This document shows positions 43,772-51,297 of a stretch of DNA of 64,000 nucleotides, in pieces. Within the stretch, counting starts at the first letter, position 1; each line of letters opens with the position of its first letter. The position numbers and the translations under genes are program-made. The stretch comes from Albidovulum denitrificans (GTDB taxonomy: Bacteria; Pseudomonadota; Alphaproteobacteria; Rhodobacterales; Rhodobacteraceae): contig NZ_PVEP01000001.1 of assembly GCF_002973535.1 (NCBI RefSeq), positions 744,001-808,000 of the forward strand, read 5' to 3'. The notes beneath the pieces are model-generated. The model was not told where the DNA came from. It was given only the letters and a program-made list of their open reading frames with translations, and made no database searches.

Positions 43772-44359
43772 ATGCTGACCTTCTATCACGCGCCCAACAG
43801 CCGCTCGACCAGCATCAGGCAACTGATCCTTGAGCTTGGGGTCGCCGACAAGGTGAAGACCGTCGAGGTCACGATCCCGCGCCAGGACGGCAGCGGCGCG
43901 CGGGACCCGAAGAACCCCCACCCCGAGGGCAAGGTCCCCTATCTGACCGATGGCGAGGACTATGTCCGCGAGCGTGCGGCGATCATCCTCTACCTGACCG
44001 ACCGCTTCCCCGAGGCGGGGCTGGGCCGCCCGGTGGGCGACGCGCAGCGCGGGCGCTATCTGTCCTGGCTGATCTGGTATCAGGGCGTGTTGGAGCCGGT
44101 GACGATCCTGAACTGGGCCAAGCTCGACCACCCGGCGGTGAAGGCGTCGCTGCGCGACTACGACACCGCGCTGCAACGGCTGGACGAGGTGCTGGGCCGC
44201 CAACCCTATCTCTTGGGTGACGACTTCAGCGCGGTGGACCTACTCTGCGCTGGCCCCTTCGCCTGGTTCGGTGACCAGATGCCCGCCACGCCCGCGATCC
44301 GCGACTGGGTCGCGCGCTGCATGGACCGTCCGGCGGTACGTGAGACGGCGGAGAGGTAG
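43772..44359 (+). CDS. Glutathione S-transferase-family protein
   Basis: A 195-residue GST-like protein beginning MLTFYHAPNSRSTSIRQLILELGVADKV. The serine-rich NSRSTS segment sits at the glutathione-activating position. GKVPYLTDGEDYVRERAAIILYLTDRFPEAGLGRP around 53-87 is the glutathione-binding part, and the C-terminal domain has YLLGDDFSAVDLLCAGPFAW around 147-166. A GGAGA site precedes the ATG. It is paired head-to-head with a WYL regulator, a common arrangement in which the regulator responds to a substrate of the transferase. Confidence 0.9.
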   Translation: MLTFYHAPNSRSTSIRQLILELGVADKVKTVEVTIPRQDGSGARDPKNPHPEGKVPYLTDGEDYVRERAAIILYLTDRFPEAGLGRPVGDAQRGRYLSWLIWYQGVLEPVTILNWAKLDHPAVKASLRDYDTALQRLDEVLGRQPYLLGDDFSAVDLLCAGPFAWFGDQMPATPAIRDWVARCMDRPAVRETAER

Positions 44360-44402
44360 GCGCTAAGGGGCGATGGAGGACCGGAAGGCCGCGGGCTTCG
44401 CC

Positions 44403-44657
44403 GTCCCGGACCTTATCCGGGACCTCTTCCTCGGCTGATGGAGGTCCCGGATCAAGTCCGGGACGCTGCCGCCTCCCCTTCTGCCCGCGCCGCCCCCTGC
44501 GAGAAACAGCGGCGCCCGCACCGCCGCGCCACCCTCAGGCCCGGCGATTGCTGACCGCAAAGGAGGAGGAGAACGGAAAGCACCATGCTTTCCCGTCCCG
44601 GACCTGATCCGGGACCTCTTCCTCCGGCGGCGGAGGTCCCGGATCAAGTCCGGGACG
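44403..44657. repeat. Two tandem units of about 192 bp built on TCCCGGA-type palindromes
   Basis: The 612-bp gap between genes (44360-44971) has no convincing gene. At 44403-44465 and again at 44595-44657 the sequence GTCCCGGACC..ATCCGGGAC is followed by CTCTTCCTC and an inverted copy ending GATCAAGTCCGGGACGC. Between and after them GAGAAACAGCGGCGCC and GGCCCGGCGATTG recur, so the period is 192 bp. The same family is at 20410-20675. The segment 44761-44971 shows nothing I can identify. Confidence 0.8.
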
Positions 44658-44971
44658 CTGCCGCCTCCCACCTGCCTCGTCTGCGACCCCGCGAGAAACA
44701 GCGGCGCCCCGCGCCGCCGCGCATCGCCGGGCCACCCCCAAGGCCCGGCGATTGGCCAACGCCCCGCGAAACACCGATGGCGGAGGCACCCGGCTGGCAT
44801 AAAGCGCAATGCAGCAAGGTCGGATCGCCGCGCCGTGGCCCGGCGCCGCGCGACGGGGACGGAGCACACCCCTGGCGCGCTGCCTTCAGGCTCTATCGCC
44901 CTACGGGGGTGTCAAATTGACTCACTCTTTCCGAACGTGCAGACTTGCGACTGACGCCAACGGGAGTCCCC

Positions 44972-45361
44972 ATGCGCCACCTTGCTATCATCTCTGCCTT
45001 TTGCCTCCTCGCCCTGCCCGCGCAGGCCTTCGATCTGTCTTTCGAATGGGGACCGCTCAAGCTCTGCACCTCGGGCAAGCCCAACACCGTGGCTAGCCCC
45101 GCGTTCCGCCTGAAGAATGTGCCCGATGGAACGAAGTTCATCCGCTTCAAGCTGGTGGACAGGAACGTGCGGAGCTACAACCACGGCGGTGGCACTGTGG
45201 CCTGGAAGGGCGGCGCGCAAGTGCCCGCCGGGGCTTTCAAATACAAAAGCCCCTGCCCGCCAAACGGCGCGCATAGCTATGAATGGACTGCCACAGCCAT
45301 GAGCAAGAACAACGGCGGCAAACTGGGCGAGGCGAAAGCCCGCCGCAATTATCCGGAATAG
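44972..45361 (+). CDS. Secreted protein, possibly PEBP/YbhB-like
   Basis: A 129-residue exported protein with signal peptide MRHLAIISAFCLLALPAQAF. The mature part has SPAFRLKNVPDGTKFIRFKLVDRN around 47-70, NHGGGTVAW around 75-83 and FKYKSPCPPNGAHSYEWTATAM around 94-115. The order 'SP..l..vP.G', 'HGGG' and 'PCPP.G.H.Y.w' is reminiscent of phosphatidylethanolamine-binding (YbhB/YbcL) proteins, though the protein is shorter than the usual 150-180 residues. Function is unknown. The start MRHLAI at 44972 follows from the signal peptide; ATG/TTG codons upstream give unlikely sequence. Confidence 0.75.
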   Translation: MRHLAIISAFCLLALPAQAFDLSFEWGPLKLCTSGKPNTVASPAFRLKNVPDGTKFIRFKLVDRNVRSYNHGGGTVAWKGGAQVPAGAFKYKSPCPPNGAHSYEWTATAMSKNNGGKLGEAKARRNYPE

Positions 45362-45368
45362 ACCGCCC

Positions 45369-45848
45369 TCAGGCGAGCTTGTCCTTGACCATCGGCCCGA
45401 CCGCGCCGAAATCCATCTGCCCGGTATATTTCGCCTTGAGCGCGGCCATCACCTTGCCCATGTCGCGGATCGACGTGGCGCCGACCCCGGCAATCGCCTT
45501 GGCCACCGCCGCATCGACCTCCTCGCCGGAAAGCTGACGCGGCAGAAAGCCCTCGATCACCTTGATCTCGGCCAGTTCCTTTTCCGCCAGTTCCAGCCGC
45601 CCGCCCTCTTCATAGGCGCGCGCGCTTTCCTGACGCTGCTTGACCATGCGGCCGAGGATGGCCAGCACCTCGGCATCGCCGACCGTGCCTTCCTCGCCAT
45701 CGCCGCGCAGGGCGATTTCCTTGTCCTTGATCGCGGCATTGATCAGCCGCAGGGTCGACAGCCGGTCCTGCTCGCGCGATTTCATCGCGTCCTTGAGCGC
45801 CGCGGCGACCTTTTCCTTTACCGTCATCGGATCGATCATCCCCATCAT
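45369..45848 (-). CDS. YqeY/GatB-related protein
   Basis: A protein of about 159 residues of the YqeY family, which resembles the C-terminal tRNA-binding domain of GatB. It contains TVKEKVAAALKDAMKSREQDRLSTLRLINAAIKDKEI, MVKQRQESARAYEEGGRLELAEKELAEIKVIEGFLPRQLS and the terminal MGKVMAALKAKYTGQMDFGAVGPMVKDKL, all typical. Several ATGs lie close together; 45848 is chosen because AAGGTGGGGG lies upstream at a usable distance, but 45839 or 45827 are possible. Such genes often lie divergent from carA, as here. Its role is presumed linked to tRNA or amidotransferase function. Confidence 0.92.
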   Translation of the reverse strand: MMGMIDPMTVKEKVAAALKDAMKSREQDRLSTLRLINAAIKDKEIALRGDGEEGTVGDAEVLAILGRMVKQRQESARAYEEGGRLELAEKELAEIKVIEGFLPRQLSGEEVDAAVAKAIAGVGATSIRDMGKVMAALKAKYTGQMDFGAVGPMVKDKLA

Positions 45849-45950
45849 TTCCGAAGCCCCCACCTTATCGTGAACGCGCGCCAAGGACAACTGGGGTGTT
45901 TTCGTCTAACCTATTGATTTCGTTGCGTAAGGCAAATCGTGACCAGCCCC

Positions 45951-45979
45951 TTGACCGCGCCCCCGCGCGCCCGTAGGTT
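45951..45979 (+). promoter_or_regulatory. Probable sigma70-type promoter of carA
   Basis: TTGACC, a 17-base spacer and TAGGTT lie 31 bases before the carA start, in the divergent region shared with yqeY. The -35 and the spacer length are near ideal for the housekeeping sigma factor of alphaproteobacteria. Confidence 0.6.
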
Positions 45980-46009
45980 CCGCGGGATTTGAGCATCGGG
46001 AGTCGCGCC

Positions 46010-47173
46010 ATGCCCGCCAGCCACCAGCCTTCGGAAAAGCCCACAGCCTGCCTCGCGCTGGCCGATGGAACGCTGTTTTACGGCAAGGGCTTTGGCGCCA
46101 CCGGCGAAACGGTGGCGGAGCTGTGCTTCAACACCGCGATGACCGGCTATCAGGAAATCATGACCGACCCTTCCTATGCCGGGCAGGTCGTGACCTTCAC
46201 CTTCCCCCATATCGGCAATACCGGCGTGACCCCGGAAGACGACGAAACCGCCGATCCGGTCGCCGCTGGAATGGTGGTGAAATGGGACCCGACAGAGCCG
46301 TCGAACTGGCGCGCGGCCGAGGATCTGGTGGCCTGGCTGGCCCGGCGCGGCCGGATCGGCATCGGCGGCGTCGATACCCGCCGCCTGACCCGCGCCATCC
46401 GCCAGCAGGGCGCGCCGCATGTGGCGCTCGCCCATGACCCGGAGGGGAATTTCGACATCGCGGCGCTGGTCGCCAAGGCCCGCGCCTGGTCCGGGCTTGT
46501 CGGCCTCGATCTGGCGAAAGAGGTGACCTGCGCGCAAAGCTACCACTGGGACGAAACCCGCTGGGCCTGGCCGGATGGCTATGGCAAGCGGCAGGGCGAC
46601 GGCTTCAAGGTCGTGGCGCTGGATTACGGCGCGAAACGCAACATCCTGCGCTGCCTCGCCTCGGTCGGCTGCGATGTCACCGTCCTGCGCGCCACCGCGA
46701 CGGCGGAAGAGGTGCTGGCCCATAACCCCGAAGGCGTGTTCCTGTCGAACGGCCCCGGCGACCCGGCGGCGACGGGCGATTATGCGGTGCCGATGATCAA
46801 GGGCGTTCTGGAAAAGGACCTGCCGGTCTTCGGCATCTGCCTGGGCCATCAGATGCTGGCGCTGGCGCTTGGCGCGAAGACGATCAAGATGAACCACGGC
46901 CATCACGGCGCCAACCATCCGGTGAAGGATCTTGAGACCGGGAAGGTGGAAATCACCTCGATGAACCATGGCTTCACCGTCGACAGCCAGACCCTGCCGG
47001 ACGGCGTGAAGGAAACCCATGTCAGCCTCTTCGACGGTTCGAACTGTGGTATCCGGCTGACCGACCGGCCGGTCTTCTCGGTCCAGTACCACCCGGAGGC
47101 GAGCCCCGGCCCGCAGGACAGCTACTACCTTTTCGAACGCTTCGCCGAGGCGATGCGCGCGCGCCGCGGCTGA
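46010..47173 (+). CDS. carA: Carbamoyl-phosphate synthase small subunit
   Basis: The glutaminase subunit of carbamoyl-phosphate synthase, supplying ammonia for pyrimidine and arginine synthesis. The 387-residue product has the CPSase_sm domain (CLALADGTLFYGKGFGATGETVAELCFNTAMTGYQEI). A class I glutamine amidotransferase domain follows, with FLSNGPGDPAA, the nucleophile elbow VFGICLGHQMLALALG (Cys around 277) and the His/Glu pair in FSVQYHPEASPGP. ATG at 46010 follows GGGAG. The carB subunit is not seen in the window, so the subunits are not adjacent here. Confidence 0.97.
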   Translation: MPASHQPSEKPTACLALADGTLFYGKGFGATGETVAELCFNTAMTGYQEIMTDPSYAGQVVTFTFPHIGNTGVTPEDDETADPVAAGMVVKWDPTEPSNWRAAEDLVAWLARRGRIGIGGVDTRRLTRAIRQQGAPHVALAHDPEGNFDIAALVAKARAWSGLVGLDLAKEVTCAQSYHWDETRWAWPDGYGKRQGDGFKVVALDYGAKRNILRCLASVGCDVTVLRATATAEEVLAHNPEGVFLSNGPGDPAATGDYAVPMIKGVLEKDLPVFGICLGHQMLALALGAKTIKMNHGHHGANHPVKDLETGKVEITSMNHGFTVDSQTLPDGVKETHVSLFDGSNCGIRLTDRPVFSVQYHPEASPGPQDSYYLFERFAEAMRARRG

Positions 47174-47250
47174 GCGACGGCCTCGCGGGCGTTAAGGACC
47201 TGTTAACCCAGATTTCCGAGGCTCGGGGGACCTGAGCCTGAGCCCCGGAA

Positions 47251-49449
47251 ATGTCGCCGCCCCATCTGCGCCTGATCGAGACTGCCGCCGCCCCCGCCAT
47301 GGGGGCCTTTCGGCCGTCCGGGCGTCCGTTGCCCGCCTATCGCCCCGGCCCGCTCAGCCCCGCCACGCGGCGCCGTCCGCTGGGGCAGATCCTTCTCGAT
47401 ATGGGGGCGGTCACGCCCTACAACCTGCTGCGCGCGCTGGCGCTGCGCGACCGGCAGGACATCCGGCTGGGCGACATCCTTCTGTCGCGCGGCTGGGTGC
47501 GTGAGGCCGACCTGACCGCCGCACTTTGCCTGCAATGGCAGGTGCAGGCGGTCGATCCGTTGAAAACGCCGCCCGACCCGCGCCTGGCAGACCGGCTTGG
47601 CACCGCCTTCTGCCTGCGCCATGGCGTGATCCCCTGGCGTCGCAGCGGCGGGGCGATGGTGATCCTGACCTCGCGCCCCGACGACTTCGACCGCCTGCGC
47701 GGCGAGCTGCCCAAGGGCATCGGCCCGGTGATGATGGCGCTGGCCGCGCCAAGCGACATCGAGCGGGTGCTGATCGCCCAGCACGCGACACCCCTTGCCC
47801 GGCGCGCGGAAACCCGCGTCGCGGCCGACGAAAGCTGCCGTGGCCAGAATCACCCCCGCGCGCGGCTCATCGGGGCGGCGGTGCTTGGCGCGCTGCTGGT
47901 GGGTATCGCCACCCTGCCCCGCGCGACCGTCGCGCTGCTGACGCTTTGGGCGATCCTGGCGCTGATCGCGAGCATGACGGTCAAGGCGGCCGCCGGACTG
48001 GCCGCGATGCGCGCGGCCCGCACCGCGCCACCGCCGCTGCCGCGCCAACTGCCCGTGGTCTCGGTCATGGTGCCGCTCTTTCGCGAAGGCGACATCGTCC
48101 CCCGGCTGGTCGAACGGCTGGGCCGGATCGACTATCCCAAGGAACTGCTGGACATCCTTCTGGTGGTCGAGGACGACGATCACGCCACCCATGCGGCCCT
48201 TGCCCGGCACAAGCTGCCGCGCTGGATGCGGATGGTCAGGGTGCCGGACGGGCCGGTCAGGACCAAGCCCCGCGCATTGAACTTCGCGCTCGATTTCTGC
48301 CGCGGTTCGATCATCGGGGTCTGGGACGCCGAGGATGAACCCGACCCCGGCCAGATCATCGAGGTCGTGCGCCGCTTTGCCGCCGCGCCCGAGGATGTCG
48401 CCTGCCTGCAAGGGCAGCTCGATTTCTACAACGCGCGGCACAACTGGCTGACGCGCTGCTTCACCATCGACTATGCCGCCTGGTTCCGCGTCGTGCTGCC
48501 GGGTCTTGCGCGGCTGGGCCTGGTGGTGCCGCTGGGCGGGACGACGCTGTTCTTCCGCCGCGCGATCATCGAGAAGCTGGGCGGCTGGGACGCGCATAAC
48601 GTGACGGAGGATGCCGATCTGGGCCTGCGCCTTGCGCGCCACGGCTACCGCACCGAACTGATCCAGACCGTGACCCGGGAAGAGCCGAACGCCCGCGTCC
48701 TGTCATGGCTGAAGCAACGCTCGCGCTGGCAAAAGGGCTATGCCGTCACCTGGGCCACCCATATGCGTGACCCCGCAAAGCTGTGGCGCGATCTGGGGCC
48801 GAAACGGTTCTGGGGGGTGCAGGTCCTGTTCCTCGGCTCGCTGACGCAGGCGGTGCTGGCACCGGTCCTGCTGTCCTACTGGCTGGCCGCCTTTGGCCTG
48901 CCGCATCCGCTGGCGGGGCTGATCCCGGCCGGGCTGATGGCGGCGGTGGGGATGCTGTTCGTGGCCTCCGAGGCGGTCGACCTGACCATCGGGGTCTGGG
49001 CGCTGCGTGGCAAATGCCACCGGCACCTGATCCCCTGGCTGCCGCTCATGCACCTTTACGGGCCGCTGGCGTCGCTGTCGTCCTACAAGGCGCTTTGGGA
49101 ATGGGTCGGCGCGCCCTTCTACTGGGACAAGACCAGCCACGGCCATGTCGCAGAGGCGGAAGAGCCGGATCCGGCGCCCTCGGTCCTGCTTCTGACCGAC
49201 CCGGTCTGGCTGCCGCCCGAGGCGGCGGCGCCGGTCCTGTCGCTGCACGGATTGCGCCGGGCGCCCGCCGCGCGGTTCCGCTTTTCCGCCCTGCCCGCCG
49301 ATGCCATGCCCGATCCGGCCCCCCGGCCCGCGCCGGTCCTGAAACTGGTCCGCAAACCGGAGCGCGAACCCTACGTCCCCGGATCGACCATCGCAAAGGC
49401 GTCAAACCGCCCCGGCATCGAGTTTCAGACGAGTTTCGAAGGCTTTTGA
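47251..49449 (+). CDS. Membrane glycosyltransferase (GT2) with N-terminal MshEN-like domain
   Basis: A 732-residue protein joining two modules. Residues about 42-100 show two MshEN/GSPII_E_N motifs, RPLGQILLDMGAVTPYNLLRAL and RLGDILLSRGWVREADLTAAL, the pattern of the c-di-GMP-binding MshEN domain. Helices at about 205-250 precede a processive GT2 domain. That domain has VVSVMVPLFREGDIV, VEDDDH (around 310), VWDAEDEPDPG (around 353), TEDADLGLRLARHGY (around 451) and the QRSRWQKG motif (around 489), followed by three or four membrane helices. It probably extrudes a polysaccharide. The tail is Pro/Ala-rich. The last 48 bases overlap the convergent GntR gene. Confidence 0.88.
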   Translation: MSPPHLRLIETAAAPAMGAFRPSGRPLPAYRPGPLSPATRRRPLGQILLDMGAVTPYNLLRALALRDRQDIRLGDILLSRGWVREADLTAALCLQWQVQAVDPLKTPPDPRLADRLGTAFCLRHGVIPWRRSGGAMVILTSRPDDFDRLRGELPKGIGPVMMALAAPSDIERVLIAQHATPLARRAETRVAADESCRGQNHPRARLIGAAVLGALLVGIATLPRATVALLTLWAILALIASMTVKAAAGLAAMRAARTAPPPLPRQLPVVSVMVPLFREGDIVPRLVERLGRIDYPKELLDILLVVEDDDHATHAALARHKLPRWMRMVRVPDGPVRTKPRALNFALDFCRGSIIGVWDAEDEPDPGQIIEVVRRFAAAPEDVACLQGQLDFYNARHNWLTRCFTIDYAAWFRVVLPGLARLGLVVPLGGTTLFFRRAIIEKLGGWDAHNVTEDADLGLRLARHGYRTELIQTVTREEPNARVLSWLKQRSRWQKGYAVTWATHMRDPAKLWRDLGPKRFWGVQVLFLGSLTQAVLAPVLLSYWLAAFGLPHPLAGLIPAGLMAAVGMLFVASEAVDLTIGVWALRGKCHRHLIPWLPLMHLYGPLASLSSYKALWEWVGAPFYWDKTSHGHVAEAEEPDPAPSVLLLTDPVWLPPEAAAPVLSLHGLRRAPAARFRFSALPADAMPDPAPRPAPVLKLVRKPEREPYVPGSTIAKASNRPGIEFQTSFEGF

Positions 49450-50040
49450 GATATGGGCGCGAAGCGCTTCCTGCGCGCGCCCCGCATCCCCGGCGGCGAT
49501 GGCCTCGACAATCGCCGCATGTTCGGCCAGCGCCGTCTCCCCCCGCCCCTCGGCGGCCAGCGAGGTCGTCGCCAGCAAGGCCATGGAGCGGTGGACGAGG
49601 TCAAGCTGCTGCACCAGGAAACGGTTGTGCGAGGCCAGGTGGATCTGCTTGTGAAACCGACGGTTGGCACGGCTGAGCGCGGCGGGGTCGTCCAGATGCG
49701 CGCGGTCGGCCGCCACCATGTCCGACAGGACCTTGACCTCCTCCGCCGTCGCATGTTTCGCCGCCAGCCGCGCCGCCAGCGCCTCAAGCTCTGCCCGCAC
49801 GACGTAAAGCTCGGCCAGCTGGTTGTGGTCAAGCGAGGCCACGATGAGCGAGCGCCCGTCACGCGCCAGCATCGACTGCGTCTCAAGCCGCTGCAACGCC
49901 TCGCGCACGGGGGTGCGCGACACGCCGAACCGCTCGGCAAGTTCGGCCTCCACCAGACGGTCGCCGGGGCGGTAGACCCCGCCGTCGATCGCCTCAAGGA
50001 TCAGCGTATAGGCGTCCTTCTGCATCCGCACCCTTTCCAT
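49402..50040 (-). CDS. GntR-family regulator (FadR/FCD type)
   Basis: A 212-residue transcriptional regulator. The N-terminal winged helix is YTLILEAIDGGVYRPGDRLVEAELAERFGVSRTPVREALQRLETQSML around 11-58. The C-terminal FCD helical domain contains LAELYVVRAELEALAARLAAKHAT, DMVAADRAHLDD, FHKQIHLASHNRFLVQQLDLVH with metal-ligand histidines, and ALAEHAAIVEAIAAGDAGRAQEALRAHI. Such regulators usually sense organic acids. ATG at 50040 is chosen; ATG at 50025 is also possible. The 3' end overlaps the glycosyltransferase by 48 bases, and it is divergent from the HAD gene. Confidence 0.92.
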   Translation of the reverse strand: MERVRMQKDAYTLILEAIDGGVYRPGDRLVEAELAERFGVSRTPVREALQRLETQSMLARDGRSLIVASLDHNQLAELYVVRAELEALAARLAAKHATAEEVKVLSDMVAADRAHLDDPAALSRANRRFHKQIHLASHNRFLVQQLDLVHRSMALLATTSLAAEGRGETALAEHAAIVEAIAAGDAGRAQEALRAHISKAFETRLKLDAGAV

Positions 50041-50124
50041 GGTCCGGCGCGACCCTAGTCGCGCATCGCCCCCCAAGGCAAGCGGCCGTTGCACCGCGCG
50101 GGTCCACGCCCTACTGTCGCGACC

Positions 50125-50781
50125 ATGACACGCGCGCCCGACACACCCGGCTTCGGCCATGTGAAGACCTGGGTCTTCGACCTCGACAACACGCTTTACC
50201 CGCCCTCCGCCCGGCTCTTCGATCAGATCGAAAAGCGCATGACGGCCTATGTCATGGCGGCGCTGAACGTGCCGCGGGACAAGGCCGACCGCCTGCGCGC
50301 GGATTACTGGCGGCTTTACGGCACCACGCTGGCGGGGCTGATGCACGAACATGACCTTGACCCGCATCCCTATCTGATCGACGTCCACGACATCTCTTTC
50401 GACGCGCTGGTGCCGGACCCGGCGCTCCACGACGCCATCGCGGCCCTGCCGGGGCGGCGGATCGTCTATACCAACGGCTCGGCCCCCTATGCCGAAAAGG
50501 TGCTGGCGGCGCGCGGGCTCAGGGGCGCCATCGACGCGGTCTATGGCGTGGAACATGCGGGCTTTCGCCCCAAGCCCGAACGCGTGGCGTTCGAGACCGT
50601 CTTCGCGCGCGAAGGGCTGGCCCCGGAAACGGCGGCGATGTTCGAGGATGACACCCGCAACCTTACCGCACCCCATGCGATGGGGATGCGCACCGTCCAT
50701 GTCGCCCCCGCACCCGCGCCCGCCCCCCATATCGACCACCATACCGACGACCTGACCGCCTTCCTGCGCGCGCTTCGTTAG
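50125..50781 (+). CDS. HAD-superfamily pyrimidine 5'-nucleotidase
   Basis: A probable pyrimidine nucleotidase of the SDT1/YjjG type, 218 residues. HAD motif I is WVFDLDNTLYPPSARLFDQIEKRM around 17-40, with the nucleophile aspartate in DLDNT. Motif II is VYTNGSAPYAEKVLAARGL around 115-133, motif III lies in GFRPKPERVAFE, and motif IV is AAMFEDDTRNLTAPHAMGMRTVHV around 171-194. The start MTRAPD at 50125 is preferred. TTGCAC-N16-CTACTG upstream would place the transcript start almost at this ATG. The TAG stop is the first codon of a different interspersed repeat. Confidence 0.92.
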   Translation: MTRAPDTPGFGHVKTWVFDLDNTLYPPSARLFDQIEKRMTAYVMAALNVPRDKADRLRADYWRLYGTTLAGLMHEHDLDPHPYLIDVHDISFDALVPDPALHDAIAALPGRRIVYTNGSAPYAEKVLAARGLRGAIDAVYGVEHAGFRPKPERVAFETVFAREGLAPETAAMFEDDTRNLTAPHAMGMRTVHVAPAPAPAPHIDHHTDDLTAFLRALR

Positions 50782-50886
50782 AGCGTCTCGCGTTCCTTCG
50801 CAGTCACGCGACACGCTCCAACCCTTTGATTTCGCGTGTTCGGGAAGCAGGAAAACCGGTTCCCACTTTTCCTGCAACACGCTCTA
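50779..50886 (+). repeat. Second type of interspersed palindromic repeat
   Basis: About 108 bp bounded by TAGAGCGT and ACGCTCTA. The left half folds on GAGCGT..CGCG/CGCG..ACGCTC and the right half on GCAGGAAAA (50846-50854) and TTTTCCTGC around CCGGTTCCCAC. The core GAAAACCGGTTCCCACTTTTCC is a motif known from rhizobial and related alphaproteobacterial intergenic palindromes. It begins at the TAG stop of the HAD gene. Confidence 0.7.
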
Positions 50887-50960
50887 AGCCGCGTCAATTC
50901 GCCCGGTGGCTGCGGCGGCGCGGCGCGCCTACATCCGGCGCAGCGAACAGGAGAACCCCA

Positions 50961-51137
50961 ATGACGACAAAAACCGGCTTCGGCCGCCTTGGCCCCGTGC
51001 TCATCCTCACCCTGATCCTGCTGGCCCTTCTGGTGCTGGCGATAAAGACCTGGGGCCTTGTGGCGCTTGGCCTGACCGCCATCGCGACCGTGCCGGTGGT
51101 GTTCCTGATCCTCTTCCTCATCACCATCGGCAAGTAA
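50961..51137 (+). CDS. Small membrane protein, two helices
   Basis: A 58-residue hydrophobic protein beginning MTTKTGFGRLGPVLILTLILLALLVLAIKTWGLVALGL and ending VPVVFLILFLITIGK, with two likely transmembrane helices. A good ribosome-binding site (AGGAGA) lies seven bases before the ATG. It is flanked on both sides by interspersed repeats, and its TAA stop is the first codon of palindromic element copy C. The function is unknown, and I recognise no family. Confidence 0.75.
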   Translation: MTTKTGFGRLGPVLILTLILLALLVLAIKTWGLVALGLTAIATVPVVFLILFLITIGK

Positions 51138-51226
51138 AGCGCTTCGGGTTTGCGTTGAGAACGTAAGCATCGGAATTCGAACGAAATAGGTTCGAATTCT
51201 GAATCCGTGCCAACCCGAAACGCCAT
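51135..51226 (+). repeat. Interspersed palindromic element, copy C
   Basis: Begins TAAAGCGCTTCGGGTTTGCG at the stop of the small membrane gene and ends CAACCCGAAACGCCA. The inner arms CGGAATTCGAAC and GTTCGAATTCTG (one mismatch) flank GAAATAG. It shares GTTGAGAACGTAAG and GAACGAAATA with copy B at 18072. Confidence 0.86.
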
Positions 51227-51241
51227 AGGACAGCTTGCCGC

Positions 51242-51271
51242 TTGGACGGCGGGCGCGAAGACCGCTAATCT
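51242..51271 (+). promoter_or_regulatory. Possible promoter of ubiH
   Basis: TTGGAC, an 18-base spacer and TAATCT end 26 bases before the ubiH start. This is a pattern match only. Confidence 0.4.
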
Positions 51272-51297
51272 CTGCCCCGAACCAGACGGAGCGGGTG

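Noticed and set aside
44809-45096. Open frames in the repeat-rich gap 44360-44971
   Set aside because: They cross repeats, have no ribosome-binding site or family resemblance and overlap the signal peptide region of the 44972 gene.
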